Positions 8,750-24,233 of a stretch of DNA of 60,819 bases are shown here, piece after piece. Source of the stretch: Streptomyces sp. Act143 (GTDB lineage Bacteria > Actinomycetota > Actinomycetes > Streptomycetales > Streptomycetaceae). Positions within the stretch are counted from its first letter, which is position 1. Each line of letters begins with the position of its first letter. The DNA lies in contig NZ_QFRX01000001.1 in NCBI RefSeq assembly GCF_003143935.1, forward strand, positions 162,210 to 223,028, in the 5' to 3' direction. The notes under the pieces were generated by a model. It made no database searches, was not told the origin of the DNA, and saw only the letters and a list, made by a program, of their open reading frames with translations. A program made the translations under genes and the position numbers.

Positions 8750-9304
8750 ATGCGCAAGGTCGTTTCGAGCCCGTTCATCTCGCTCGACGGTGTCGTCCAG
8801 TCGCCGAACGAGTGGCAGTTCGCCTTCGACGAGGAAATGGGCGCGGCGCTGGGGAAGGCGCTGGAGACGGCGGACACGATCCTGATGGGCCGGGTCACCT
8901 TCACCGAGTGGGCCGGGTACTGGCCGACGGTGACCAGCGGCGAGGACGCCGGGTTCGCCCAGTGGATCAACGATTCACCCAAGTACGTCGTCTCCTCCAC
9001 GCTGGACAGCGTCGAGGACTGGGCCAACAGCACCCTCATCGACGGCGATCTGACGGCCGCGATCGAGAAGCTCAAGGCGGGCAAGGGCAAGGACATCACC
9101 GTCGCGGGCAGCCCGACGCTGGTGCGTTCGCTGCTGGAACTGGATCTGCTGGACGAACTGGTGCTGCTGATCCACCCGGTGGTGGCCGGAGAGGGCCGAA
9201 AGAAGCTGTTCGTCGACGACACCGCTCTGAAGAAGCTGGAGCTGGTGAGCGCCGAGCCCACCAGCAGCGGCGTGATCATCGCGACCTACCGCCCGCTGCG
9301 CTGA
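8750..9304 (+). CDS. Dihydrofolate reductase-family (RibD C-terminal-like) protein
   Basis: 184 residues, start preceded by GGAGG. MRKVVSSPFISLDGVVQSPN, ADTILMGRVTFTEWAGYWPT, VAGSPTLVRSLLELDLLDEL and HPVVAGEGRKKLF are hallmarks of the RibD_C/DHFR-like family common in actinobacteria. These are NADPH-binding-fold proteins of mostly unknown substrate; trimethoprim-target function should not be assumed. It lies 50 bp downstream of an AraC-type gene of a kind often paired with it. Confidence 0.92.
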   Translation: MRKVVSSPFISLDGVVQSPNEWQFAFDEEMGAALGKALETADTILMGRVTFTEWAGYWPTVTSGEDAGFAQWINDSPKYVVSSTLDSVEDWANSTLIDGDLTAAIEKLKAGKGKDITVAGSPTLVRSLLELDLLDELVLLIHPVVAGEGRKKLFVDDTALKKLELVSAEPTSSGVIIATYRPLR

Positions 9305-9758
9305 GCGCTGGTCCGCCGCGGCAGGCAGACAGGCTGCTACGTCCACGGGCGGCGTCGCAGGACGATAGGACGAGTGGGCGAGCTGCCCGTACTCTTCGGC
9401 GCACATCTGTCGCGCGGGTCTGCCCTTGCGAGGTGGCAGGACCTTCCAGGAGTCGGCGGTCATGACGAAGACGCCGGCCTCGGTACCACTGCAGCGGGCC
9501 GGGCGGGAGCGCGTGAGGGGGGGCGAGGGCACCTTCTCAGCCGATGAAGCGGCTGTGCACCATGCTGGGCATCGCCCGCTTCAGTTGATCGTGGCGGAGT
9601 ACCGGATCACCGGGCTGTCGCCCGTCGTGATCGCTGAACTCAGTGCCTCGATAAGGCCGTTGCGGCATGAAGGGCGTCAGGAACCTCCGCGCTTGACCTG
9701 TCTGGATGCCGGGTCGTGGGTGCCAGGCCCGTACCATGTCGGACCTGGCCACGATCCG
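9305..9758. other. Intergenic region downstream of two convergent genes
   Basis: About 450 bp between the plus-strand reductase and the minus-strand CE1 gene. Short minus-strand frames (9300-9465 and 9537-9752) have plausible codon bias but no recognised motif; they may be decayed fragments. No strong terminator hairpin was noted. Confidence 0.35.
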
Positions 9759-11099
9759 TCAGTTCTGCAGGCGCCAATGCTGGTTGGCGCCGCCCGAGCA
9801 AGTCCACAGCTGGATTTTTGTCCCGTTCGCGGTCCCCTGGCCGTTGGCGTCCAGGCAGAGCCCCGACTGCGCTGCTGTGATGGTGCCGTCGGCGTTGATG
9901 TTCCATTGCTGGTCCGGCTGTCCGGTGCAGTCCCAGATCGCCGCCGGGGTGCCGTTGCCCGCGCCCTGGCCCACGCCCAGGCACTTGTTGCCGTAGACGA
10001 CCAGTTGCTTTCCGGTGGTGTGGGTCCACCGCTGGTTGGAGCCGCCGTTGCAGTCCCACAGCTGTGCCTGCGTGCCGTTGGCCGTGGTCGAGTTGTTGAT
10101 GTCGAGGCAGCGTCCCGACTGCTGGCCGACGATCTCCTGGTTGACGGTGGGCTGCGGTGTCGGCGGTGTGCTCGAGTCGAACTGGGTGAAGAACTGCCAC
10201 ACGGCCGCCGACGTCCAGGTGCGCCAGCCGTCACCGGTGGAACCGTCGATGGGACCGGGGTCGTGGCCCGCTCCGTCGAACGCGGCCCAGACGACGGGGT
10301 ATCCGGACCTGCATCCGGAGTAGGCGGTGATGATGTGCGTCAGGCTTCCGTAAGCCGGCTCGGGCGGGTTCTGGCGGGTGCAGCCGTTGTTGCGGACGAA
10401 GGTGTCGCGCAGTTCCCGTCCCGATGAGATGGGCAGCACGTTGTCCCTGATGCCGTGCAGACCCATGTAGGCGATGGGCTGAGTGCCGCCGTTGCAGCCG
10501 CTGAGGTTCGCGCCGGAGTAGACCGCGACCGCACGGAAGACCGTCGCCCGGGAGCAGGCGAGGGCGTACGACATCGCGCCCCCGTAGCTGAAGCCGGCAG
10601 CGAACAACTGGGTGGTGTCCACGCACAGGCCTGATTCGATCTGGTTGACCATGGCGTCCACGAAGGCCACGTCCTGGCCGCCGGGGTTGGCCCAGCCGTT
10701 GCCGTTGCCCTGGGGGGCGACGAAGATCGTGCTGTTGTTGGCGTTGTCCGCCAGGCGCCGCAGGCCGTAGTAGGACCAGTTGTATCCGTCCGTGCCGCCC
10801 GAGTCGACGTCGTTCGCCGTGCCGCCCCGCCAGTGGAAGCCGAAGACGAGCCGGTAGGGGTGGTTGCTGTCGTAGCCGGCCGGGACCCGCAGGATGTAAG
10901 TGCGGTTCTGACCGCCGCTCTGAATCGTGTGGTTGCCGCTGGTGAGCGTCGGGGCCTTGCCGCAGCCGGCGCTCGCCGCGGCGGCGGACCTCGTGGCCGG
11001 CGCGGGTGCGCCGAGGGCGCTGCTGAACGAGGTGCCCGCGGTGGTCAGGATGAGAAGCAGTGCGGCCACGATGGACATCAAGAGCGGTTTGCGTCCCAT
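9759..11099 (-). CDS. Secreted CE1/PHB-depolymerase-type esterase with C-terminal CBM13
   Basis: 446 residues. Signal peptide about 1-30. The alpha/beta-hydrolase domain (about 45-315) has the nucleophile S171 in GFSYGG, the acid region GIRDNVLP and the histidine in GAGHDPG; this is the LpqC/feruloyl-acetylxylan esterase type. A ricin-type trefoil (about 320-446) has three repeats of GRCLDINNSTTANGTQ...NQRW type with all QxW motifs. Such enzymes remove acetyl or feruloyl esters from xylan; the CBM13 binds the polysaccharide. Last gene of the CBM13 run, 50 bp after the GH29 start. Confidence 0.9.
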   Translation of the reverse strand: MGRKPLLMSIVAALLLILTTAGTSFSSALGAPAPATRSAAAASAGCGKAPTLTSGNHTIQSGGQNRTYILRVPAGYDSNHPYRLVFGFHWRGGTANDVDSGGTDGYNWSYYGLRRLADNANNSTIFVAPQGNGNGWANPGGQDVAFVDAMVNQIESGLCVDTTQLFAAGFSYGGAMSYALACSRATVFRAVAVYSGANLSGCNGGTQPIAYMGLHGIRDNVLPISSGRELRDTFVRNNGCTRQNPPEPAYGSLTHIITAYSGCRSGYPVVWAAFDGAGHDPGPIDGSTGDGWRTWTSAAVWQFFTQFDSSTPPTPQPTVNQEIVGQQSGRCLDINNSTTANGTQAQLWDCNGGSNQRWTHTTGKQLVVYGNKCLGVGQGAGNGTPAAIWDCTGQPDQQWNINADGTITAAQSGLCLDANGQGTANGTKIQLWTCSGGANQHWRLQN

Positions 11100-11149
11100 G
11101 CTCGCCTTCTTCCGTCGTCGAGTTCTTCTGTCCTACGGGGAGCGCCCGT

Positions 11150-13132
11150 TCACACGGCGGTGATGGTCCACGCGTTGTTGGTGCTGGAGTTCGGCGTCCA
11201 CAGCACCGTGGTGGAGCCCGCCGTGGTGCTGCCGCTGCCGTCGAGGGCGGTGCCGGTGCCCCGGTTGACGATCTGGAAGCGGTTGTCACCGAGGCTGTTG
11301 AGTGACCACTGCTGGTTGTTGCCGCCGTTCCAGGCTTCCTGGCGGGCGGGAGCGCCGTTGGCGGCGTTGCCCCAGCTGTCGGCGGCCATGCCGTTGGTTC
11401 GGTTCATGATCCGGTAGTAGCCGTTGCCGAGGTCGATCAGCTGCCACTGCAGGTTGGTGCTGCCGTCGTAGTTCCACTGCTTGAGGTTGGAGCCGGCGGC
11501 CACGTTGCCCCCGCTGTCGAGCACCAGTCCGCTGGTCACGTTGGCGATCCTGACCCAGGTCGTGGAGCCGCCCGGCGCGCCCAGGACGGGGATCTCACCG
11601 GAGAAGGTGAGCTTGACCGTGTACGCCAGCGCGCTGAAGGGCGCGTTGGAGGAGGGCATCGTCAGGTGCAGCCCGCCCGCGTCCTGGATCGGTGCGGGCA
11701 GGTCGATGTAGGTGCCCGCGGTGTTGCCGAGCAGTTGGGCCCCGGTCAGGCTGCTGAGGTTGATCCGGTTCGAGTTCAGCGTCGTGACGGTCATGGTGCC
11801 GCCCTGCCAGCCCAGGGCCGTGGCGTAGAGCACCTTGTTGTCCCGGCTGCGGGTGAAACGGACGTCCTGCGGTTTGCCGGCCACCGGTCCGCTGAAGGAG
11901 CCTCCGCCCATCTTGGTGGGGCCCTCGCCGTAACTGGTCCAGGAGCGGGTGGCGTAGACGGCCTCTCCGAAGCGGCCCAGCCAGTCGCCCATGGCGAGCA
12001 GGATGGACTGCTGTGCTGAGGGGATGGTGCCGTCGGCCATCGGGGCGATGTTGAGCAGCATGTTGCCGCCCTTGCTGACCCGGTCGATCAGCGAGTGGAG
12101 CATGGCCTGGGTCGAGTAGTAGCCGATGCCCACCGTGTAGCACCAGCTGGAGGAGGAGATGCTGTCGTCGGTGAGCCAGTAGGGGGTGAGCAGATCCGCC
12201 GGGCCGCCGCGCTCGAAGTCGAAGACCTCGCCCTTGTTGTTGAGGCCGTCCTTGTAGGTGGCGACCACGTCCTTGTTCCACGCGACGGCCTGGTTGTAGT
12301 AGTGCGCGAGGAACTGGAGCCGGTAGGACTCCTGCACCAGGTGGAGGTCGAAGTCCTGCCAGACCAGATCCGGTTGGTAGCCGTCGATGACCTCGACCAG
12401 CTTGTCGTACCAGAGTTTGTTCTCCGCGGCCGAGCCCTGCTGGCCGTAGAGGATGCGCAGCGTCGGGTCCGACTGGTTCGGCACGTGGTCGTAGAAGCCG
12501 TTGAAGTGGTAGGCGTGGTGCAGCGAGGCCATGAACTTCAGCCCCTGCCCGCGGATGGCCTGCGCGTGCAGTCCCACCAGGTCGAGCTTGGGGCCGTGCT
12601 GGACCGAGTTCCACGGGTTGGAGCGGCTGTTCCACATGGAGAAGCCGTCGTGATGCTCGGCGACCGGGCCGGCGAACCGGGCGCCCGCGGCCTTGAACAG
12701 CCGGGCCCAGGCGTCCGGGTCCCACTTGCCCCCCTGGGAGACCGGTTTGGGGGCGAACTGGACGAAGTTGCCCGCCTTGTCGCGGGCGCCGTCGATGAAG
12801 TTGTGGTACGGCCATACCGAGGGGTCGCCGTAGGTGGCTTTGTGGTGGTTGTTCTCGGCCGAGCCGCCGACGTACATGTTGCGCGGATACCACTCGTTGC
12901 CGAAGGCGGGGACGCTGAAGGCGCCCCAGTGGTAGTAGATGCCGAACTTGGCGTCCTGGAACCAGGCCGGGGCCGGGGGGTGCTGGTCCACGGAGGCCCA
13001 GCTCGCGGTGTAGCTGCCGGGGCCGTCGGTCGCGGCGGCCTCGGGGGCGAACCGCAGCAGGCCGACGGCTGCCGAAGCGCCGACCGCCGCCAGCAGTCGG
13101 CGCCGGCTGAGCGGCAGGGAGGAGGAGGTCAT
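11150..13132 (-). CDS. Secreted GH29 alpha-L-fucosidase with C-terminal ricin-type module
   Basis: 660 residues. A twin-arginine-type signal (SRRRLLAAVGA) ends about residue 35. GH29 features: WFQDAKFGIYYHWGAFSVPA, AEHHDGFSMWNS, and the likely nucleophile D260 in PDLVWQDFD; GGNMLLNIAPMADG also matches. A beta-sandwich domain follows, then a trefoil module (about 525-660) with QWQL, NQQWSL and NNAWTI repeats. It removes terminal fucose from plant or other glycans outside the cell. Unlike the other island members, its trefoil ends in AWTITAV with weaker QxW motifs. Position in the operon suggests fucosylated arabinogalactan or xyloglucan as target. Confidence 0.9.
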   Translation of the reverse strand: MTSSSLPLSRRRLLAAVGASAAVGLLRFAPEAAATDGPGSYTASWASVDQHPPAPAWFQDAKFGIYYHWGAFSVPAFGNEWYPRNMYVGGSAENNHHKATYGDPSVWPYHNFIDGARDKAGNFVQFAPKPVSQGGKWDPDAWARLFKAAGARFAGPVAEHHDGFSMWNSRSNPWNSVQHGPKLDLVGLHAQAIRGQGLKFMASLHHAYHFNGFYDHVPNQSDPTLRILYGQQGSAAENKLWYDKLVEVIDGYQPDLVWQDFDLHLVQESYRLQFLAHYYNQAVAWNKDVVATYKDGLNNKGEVFDFERGGPADLLTPYWLTDDSISSSSWCYTVGIGYYSTQAMLHSLIDRVSKGGNMLLNIAPMADGTIPSAQQSILLAMGDWLGRFGEAVYATRSWTSYGEGPTKMGGGSFSGPVAGKPQDVRFTRSRDNKVLYATALGWQGGTMTVTTLNSNRINLSSLTGAQLLGNTAGTYIDLPAPIQDAGGLHLTMPSSNAPFSALAYTVKLTFSGEIPVLGAPGGSTTWVRIANVTSGLVLDSGGNVAAGSNLKQWNYDGSTNLQWQLIDLGNGYYRIMNRTNGMAADSWGNAANGAPARQEAWNGGNNQQWSLNSLGDNRFQIVNRGTGTALDGSGSTTAGSTTVLWTPNSSTNNAWTITAV

Positions 13133-13189
13133 GTGGTGCCTTTCAGAGGGATCGGGGAGGCTCAGGAAGTCCGCCCACCGGTCACGGGA

Positions 13190-17487
<4,298 letters not shown>

Positions 17488-17516
17488 GCGGTCCTCCTGC
17501 GTCACGCGTCACGGGG

Positions 17517-19046
17517 TCAGCTCAGTGACCACTGCTGGTTGGATCCGCCGTTGCAGGTCCACAGTTCGACGGGGGTGCCGTTGGCGGTGGCGGCGCCGGT
17601 CACGTCCAGGCACAGGCCGGACTGGGCGCTGGTGATCGTGCCGTTGGCGTTGACGTTCCACTGCTGGTTGGCCTGGCCGTTGCAGGTCCAGGTGATGACC
17701 TTGGTGCCGGGGCTGGTGCCCTGGTTGGAGGCGTCCAGGCACAGCCGGCTGCTGCCGGAGTACACGGTGAGCTCGCGGGAGTCGGTCCGGGACCAGGTCT
17801 GGTTGGCCGTCCCGGCGCAGTCGCGGATCTGCGTCTGCGTGCCCGGGGTCGTGGACGCGCCCGGCACCTCCAGGCACTTGCCCGCGCCCACGGCGTGCAG
17901 CGCGGTCGACGTACCGCCACCGCCCCCGGCGCCGTAGCCGGCCGCGGTGATGCTTGCCTGAACGGCGTTCTCGGTGGCGTCGGAGGGGTAGCCCGCCGTC
18001 ATCGCGCCCTCGAAGAACTCGCCCACGCCGTTGGGGCTGTTGTCTCCCCCGGTGCCGAGCAGGACCGAGCTGTCGACCTTCATCGGTGAATAGCCGTTCG
18101 GCAAGGGGCCGGAGAAGGTGGTGGTCAGGCCGCCGCTCGCGCCGTTGCCGTATTTGAGAGTGAAGTTGCTGGTGCCGTTGTTCTTCAGCCACGCGCTGAC
18201 GAACGGGTAGTGCACACCGGGGTTGTTCGGGTCCTTGTTGGAGCCGGTGTTGGTGTGGAACATGCCGTTCTCCAGGTCGGCCTCGACCCACGGGCCGCTG
18301 CCGGTGCAGCCGCCGAACCAGCAGGCGTTGCCCCAGTAGATGGCGTTCATGGTGGCGTTGCCGGTGTCGGTGTGGGAGTTCTCACCGCTGCCGTAGTCGA
18401 AGCAGCACCACTGGTTCGTGTAGTTCGACGAGGTCACCATGTAGATGCCTACGGGCTGGGCCCCGGTGGGCACGCCCTTCGCGTGGTCGAGCCGGTAGCC
18501 GACACCGGGGGTGACCTTGACGCCGAAGACCTGGTGGCCGGCGGCGGTCACCGGCAGGGCCATGGCGTCCGCGCCGACATCGGATCCGTTGGGTCCCGGC
18601 CCCTTCCAGTAGCCGCCCCAGGAGATCGGCATGTCGTTGTGCTGGGCGGTCTGGTCGTAGATCTTCGTGATCGTGCACGATGTGCCGGAGCAGAACGACA
18701 CCTGGGACGCGCCGTCCGCGTACCCGCCCGTGCTGAGCAGCCCGATGTCGCGGTAGCTGTGATCGGAGGCCCGCTGGATCTGGTACAGCGGGCCGTTGTA
18801 CGACGCGAAGAGCGCCCTGGTCGTGGAGTGCGCCGTCACGCACGGCGTGCCGCCCGCGGAGTAGAGGTCGCACGGAAGCGACACGTCCGCCACGCGCTGG
18901 ACCGCCGGACGGACGGCGGCCGCCGTTCCGGAGCGCGGTGACGTGGCGAACGCCGGGGCGCCGAACGCGGCCACGACCATCGCCAGGGCGACAAGGAGCA
19001 CGGCTTTCCCCCGCCCGCGTGGGCGATCACCGGCTGGTCCGAGCAT
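17517..19046 (-). CDS. Secreted GH54-type alpha-L-arabinofuranosidase with C-terminal CBM13
   Basis: 509 residues. Start MLGPAGD at 19046 after GGAGGAGG; signal about 1-34. The catalytic domain is the GH54 (ArabFuran-catal) type: PCDLYSAGGTPCVTAHSTTR, KIYDQTAQHNDMP, CCFDYGSGENSHTDTG, ADLENGMF (likely nucleophile Glu) and GTGGDNSPNGVGEFFEG (likely acid/base Asp). A Gly linker leads to a C-terminal ricin trefoil (about 385-509) with NQTWS, NQQWN and NQQWS. GH54 enzymes remove arabinofuranose side chains from arabinoxylan and arabinan. It is one of three paralogues in this island. Confidence 0.92.
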   Translation of the reverse strand: MLGPAGDRPRGRGKAVLLVALAMVVAAFGAPAFATSPRSGTAAAVRPAVQRVADVSLPCDLYSAGGTPCVTAHSTTRALFASYNGPLYQIQRASDHSYRDIGLLSTGGYADGASQVSFCSGTSCTITKIYDQTAQHNDMPISWGGYWKGPGPNGSDVGADAMALPVTAAGHQVFGVKVTPGVGYRLDHAKGVPTGAQPVGIYMVTSSNYTNQWCCFDYGSGENSHTDTGNATMNAIYWGNACWFGGCTGSGPWVEADLENGMFHTNTGSNKDPNNPGVHYPFVSAWLKNNGTSNFTLKYGNGASGGLTTTFSGPLPNGYSPMKVDSSVLLGTGGDNSPNGVGEFFEGAMTAGYPSDATENAVQASITAAGYGAGGGGGTSTALHAVGAGKCLEVPGASTTPGTQTQIRDCAGTANQTWSRTDSRELTVYSGSSRLCLDASNQGTSPGTKVITWTCNGQANQQWNVNANGTITSAQSGLCLDVTGAATANGTPVELWTCNGGSNQQWSLS

Positions 19047-19075
19047 GGAGACCTCCTCCAGGTTTGTATGCGGAG

Positions 19076-20734
19076 TCATCCCAACGTCCACCGCTGGCTG
19101 CTGCCGCCGTTGCAGGTCCGCAGCTCGGCGAGGGTGCCGTCGGCGGTGGCCCCTCCGGCGACGTCCAGGCACAGGCCCGACTGGACGCCGGTGATCGTGC
19201 CGTCGGAGTTCAGCGTCCACTGCTGATTGCTCTGGCCGTTGCACGACCAGATCTCGACCTTGGTCCCTGGCGTGGTCTGGTTGTTGTAGGCGTCCAGGCA
19301 CCTCTGGCTGCTGCCGGAGTAGACGGTGAACTGGTGGGACGCGGTGTGTGTCCAGGTCTGGTTGGCGCCGCCGTTGCAGCTCCAGATCTCCACCTGGGTA
19401 CCGGCGGTCGTGGTCGAGCCGGGTACGTCCAGGCACTTGCCCGCACCCACGGCGTGCACCGCACCGGTCACGCTGGTGCCGCCGCCGCTGGTGCCGCCCG
19501 CGACCCGGTACATCACCGTGCCGTGCGCCGGTACCGAGGCACTGATCGTGCCCGAGGTGGTGGAGGACGCGCCCGACCACAGGTCGGTCAGGGTGTAGGC
19601 GGACGCCCCGGTCTTGCCGATCGCGGCCGCGGTGGTCGAGATGGTCGCCGTCGAGCCCGTCTCGTTGAACAGGGCCACGGACACATCCCCGTTGGCCAAG
19701 GGCTTGGCCAGCACGTCCCGGCCGCCCGAGGAGGAGACCAGGGTGCCCTGCTTGCCGAGGGGGTCCTGGTCGACCGCGATCACCCGGGGGTTGGTCAGGG
19801 TGGACAGGGTCTCCGCACTGGCCGAGGGGATGTCGGTGCCCGCGATCAGCGGCGCGGCCATCTCCGCCCACAGGCTGAACTCGCTGCGGCTCTCGGTGGC
19901 CGTCATCGAGCCGTTGCCGACCTCCAGCATGTCCGGGTCGTTCCAGTGGCCGGGCCCCGCGTAGGAGGCCAGTCCCACGTTGCTGTGGAAGATCGACAGC
20001 ATGCTGGCGAAGTTGGCGCTGATGTCCCCGGTGGTGCGCCAGCTGTTGCCCACGCCGGCGCCCCAGGTCCACACGTTGTCCTGGCCCCAGTTGCACAGGC
20101 TGTACAGGATCGGCCGGCCGGTGGCCGCCAGGGCGTCCCGCATCGCGGTGTACCGGCTCTGCGCGGACACACCGTTGTTGTTGCAGTTGTCGTACTTCAG
20201 GTAGTCCACGCCCCACGACGCGAACGACTGGGCGTCCGTGGTCTCGTGGCCCAGGCTGCCCGGATACCCGGCGCAGGTGGCGGTGCCCGCGTCCTCGTAG
20301 ATCCCCAGCTTCAGTCCCAGCGAGTGCACATAGTCGGCGGTCCCCTTGATGCCGTCCGGGAACTTGGCCGGGTCCGGCACCAGGTGCCCGCCGGAATCGC
20401 GGTTGTGGGTCATCCAGCAGTCGTCGATGTTCACGTAGGAGTAGCCCGCCGCCTGCATGCCATTGGTGTGCATCGCCTGCGCGGTGGACTTGATCAGCGA
20501 CTCGGAGACGTTGCAGCCGTACGCGTTCCAGTCGTTGAAGCCCATCTGCGGGGTCAGTGCCAGCCCGTTGCCCAGCGCGGCGGCGGGCCGCGCCGTACCG
20601 AGGGAGATGAGGGGAATGCCCACGCAGAGCAGCGCTATGGAGAAGGCGGACGCCAACGTCCTGCGCAGGGACGCTCGCGGAAACCGCGGCAGGAGGTGTG
20701 CGACCCTCCTGATTATCATGCGCATGTCATTCAC
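19076..20734 (-). CDS. Secreted GH27 alpha-galactosidase with C-terminal CBM13
   Basis: 552 residues. Long signal region (about 1-54) with Arg-rich start. GH27 barrel: LTPQMGFNDWNAYGCNVSES, YVNIDDCWM, nucleophile D182 in YLKYDNC, acid/base D237 in RTTGDIS, PGHWNDPDMLEVGNG. The beta-sandwich runs to about 415, then a trefoil (about 425-552) with NQTWT, NQQWT and SQRWT. It cleaves terminal alpha-galactose from galactomannan, galacto-oligosaccharides or arabinogalactan. Spaced 29 bp from the GH54 start downstream and 44 bp from the GH54 stop upstream, inside the operon. Confidence 0.95.
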   Translation of the reverse strand: MNDMRMIIRRVAHLLPRFPRASLRRTLASAFSIALLCVGIPLISLGTARPAAALGNGLALTPQMGFNDWNAYGCNVSESLIKSTAQAMHTNGMQAAGYSYVNIDDCWMTHNRDSGGHLVPDPAKFPDGIKGTADYVHSLGLKLGIYEDAGTATCAGYPGSLGHETTDAQSFASWGVDYLKYDNCNNNGVSAQSRYTAMRDALAATGRPILYSLCNWGQDNVWTWGAGVGNSWRTTGDISANFASMLSIFHSNVGLASYAGPGHWNDPDMLEVGNGSMTATESRSEFSLWAEMAAPLIAGTDIPSASAETLSTLTNPRVIAVDQDPLGKQGTLVSSSGGRDVLAKPLANGDVSVALFNETGSTATISTTAAAIGKTGASAYTLTDLWSGASSTTSGTISASVPAHGTVMYRVAGGTSGGGTSVTGAVHAVGAGKCLDVPGSTTTAGTQVEIWSCNGGANQTWTHTASHQFTVYSGSSQRCLDAYNNQTTPGTKVEIWSCNGQSNQQWTLNSDGTITGVQSGLCLDVAGGATADGTLAELRTCNGGSSQRWTLG

Positions 20735-20778
20735 TCCTGGGCTGGGTTGCGGCAGAAGACGCCGTGGGACAGAAGGAC

Positions 20779-22299
20779 TCAGCGGTATCCGGCCGCGATG
20801 ACGTTGGCCTGGACCGCGTTGTCGGTCGCGTCGGAGGGGTAGCCGGCGACGATGGCGCCCTCGTAGAAGGTGCCGGCGCTCAGGTTGGCCCCGCCACCGG
20901 GCTTGCAGCAGTCACCGCCGCTGCCCAGAACGATGGCGCCCTGCTTCTTCATCGGGCTGTACCCGCCCGGCAGCGCACCGTCCCACAGAGTGGTCAGGCT
21001 GCCGGACTGCGCGTTGCCGCCCTTGAGGGCGAACCGCGACGTCCCGTTGTTCTTCAGCATCGCGGTGACGAACTTGACGGGGAAGGCGCGCTGGTTGCTG
21101 TTCCAGGACTGGCTGCCTCCGGAGTAGAGGCCCCATTCCAGGTCGGCCTGGACCCAGGGACCGCTTCCCGAGCAGCCGCCGAACCAGCACTGGGTGCCGA
21201 AATTGATGGCGTCCATGGCTCCGGCCGCGTCGGCCTTCCGCGTCGTCTCGCTGTTGCCGTAGTCGAAGCAGCAGCCGTTGTTGACGTGGGTGCCGCTGGT
21301 CACCATGTACGCCCCCTCGGGCGCGCTGCCGGTCGGCACTCCCGTCAGATGACCGTCCCGCCAGTAGCTGTTCCCGGGATTGATGTACAGCGAGTACGCC
21401 TTGGTGCCCCCGGCGGTCAGCGACTCGGAGGTCGCCTTGGCGGGACTGCTCTGACTCGATCCCGGAACCTGGGCGGACCCCTGGTACCACAGGTCGTTGC
21501 CGCGTCCGGACTGGTCGTAGACGACCGTGATCACACAGGAGGTGCCCCCGCAGAACGAGTCCTGGGCCGCCGCGTCGGCGAAGCCTCCGGCCGCCCGCAC
21601 CCCGATGTTCCTGGTCGCGTTGTCCGAGGCCCGCCTGACCTGGTAGAGGCTGCCGCTGTACGAGCCGTAGAGCGCCCGTACGGTGCTGTGCGCGGCCACG
21701 CAGGGAGTGCCGCCCGTGGAGTAGAGGTCGCACGGGCCCTGTCCGCCGGGCGCGGGTGGAGGTGTCGGCGTGGTCCACTTCTGGTTGCTCTGACCGTTGC
21801 AGGTCCACAGGATGACCGCGGTGCCGTTGGCCGTGCCCGCCCCGTTGACGTCCAGGCACAGGCCGGACTGGACACCGGTGACGGACCCGTCGGCGTTCTG
21901 CCGCCACGCCTGGTTCGACTGGCCGTTGCACGACCAGATGATCACGGGGGTTCCCGGCGCGGTCCGGTTGCCGTAGGCGTCCACGCACCGGGTGCCGCTC
22001 ATCGTCCTCAGCTCGCCTGCCGAGGTGAACTCGAACGCCTGGTTCGGCCGGCTGTCACAGTCCTGGATGTCCAGCGCCGTTCCCGGCGTGTCGACGTTGC
22101 CCTTGACGTCCAGACACCGGCCCGACGCCGAACTCACCAGGGGCTCCGGCGTCGATGCCGGAGCGGGTGCGGGCGCGGACCATGCCTGCGAAGTCGCCGG
22201 CATCATGGCCAGCAGTGCCATCACGCCTGTGACGGCGAACGCCGGTAAGCGGCGTCTGCGAGCCGTGGAACTCCGACGGGAAAGGGGTGAAGGCCGCAT
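20779..22299 (-). CDS. Secreted GH54-type arabinofuranosidase with N-terminal CBM13
   Basis: 506 residues from MRPSPLSRR at 22299 (GAGGA upstream); a longer frame to 22386 is less likely. Signal about 1-42. Here the module order is reversed: ricin trefoil first (about 52-178, GRCLDVKGNVDTPGTALD..., NQAW, NQKW), a Pro-rich linker (TPTPPPAPGGQG), then the GH54 domain (CDLYSTGGTPCVAAHSTVRA, VYDQSGRGNDL, CCFDYGNSETT, ADLEWGLY). The usual GGDNS is replaced by GGDCCKPGGGA. It is the first gene of the seven-gene run and follows a 375-bp promoter region. Confidence 0.92.
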   Translation of the reverse strand: MRPSPLSRRSSTARRRRLPAFAVTGVMALLAMMPATSQAWSAPAPAPASTPEPLVSSASGRCLDVKGNVDTPGTALDIQDCDSRPNQAFEFTSAGELRTMSGTRCVDAYGNRTAPGTPVIIWSCNGQSNQAWRQNADGSVTGVQSGLCLDVNGAGTANGTAVILWTCNGQSNQKWTTPTPPPAPGGQGPCDLYSTGGTPCVAAHSTVRALYGSYSGSLYQVRRASDNATRNIGVRAAGGFADAAAQDSFCGGTSCVITVVYDQSGRGNDLWYQGSAQVPGSSQSSPAKATSESLTAGGTKAYSLYINPGNSYWRDGHLTGVPTGSAPEGAYMVTSGTHVNNGCCFDYGNSETTRKADAAGAMDAINFGTQCWFGGCSGSGPWVQADLEWGLYSGGSQSWNSNQRAFPVKFVTAMLKNNGTSRFALKGGNAQSGSLTTLWDGALPGGYSPMKKQGAIVLGSGGDCCKPGGGANLSAGTFYEGAIVAGYPSDATDNAVQANVIAAGYR

Positions 22300-22674
22300 T
22301 CTGTTCCTCGCGGATGTGGGGGAAGGGGACAGAGAGTGCTGTGCCTGGCCGAACAGGTTGTTCTGGAACGCCGCCGCCACCGGCATGGCTGCGGGATCCC
22401 GGCGCTTCGTGGCGGTCGAGGACGCTCAAGAGCATCCACAGAAACCACTCAGACATCCCATGTCTTAGTGATTCCACAGGTCCATCATCGAGTCAATACG
22501 CTCAACACCCCCAATCGAACTCTTAACCATCCCATGTATTGCGCCTGGTCAGAACGTTCTGCAGGCACGCCGGAGCCCGCGTCCGGCGACGGCCGCCGTG
22601 CCAGACGCGGGTGTACGTTCCGGTCACTCCGAACCGATCCGGGGGAAGGAACGCGCGCAGCGCACCGGGTCACC
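22300..22674. other. Promoter region of the minus-strand seven-gene run
   Basis: 375 bp between the GH10 stop and the first gene of the GH54-GH27-GH54-GH39-GH59-GH29-CE1 series. It is noticeably AT-richer around 22440-22560. It contains two direct copies of CATCCCATGT (22454-22463 and 22528-22537) and the palindrome annotated separately. Confidence 0.5.
22550..22561. promoter_or_regulatory. 12-bp perfect palindrome CAGAACGTTCTG
   Basis: Perfect inverted repeat, 251 bp upstream of the GH54 start at 22299. The centre AACGTT resembles LacI-type operators. It could be an operator for the seven-gene run; this is inference and the distance is large. Confidence 0.4.
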
Positions 22675-24153
<1,479 letters not shown>

Positions 24154-24233
24154 TCAACCTCCTTGTACGGGGGGGAAGAGAGGGGTGGGCGCCGGCCACG
24201 GGACCGGGGCCTCGGTGGAGCGCACTCACGTGC

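Noticed and set aside
17517..20216. One 899-residue protein
   Set aside because: Upstream half is the antisense-frame shadow of GH27; the real GH54 start is at 19046.
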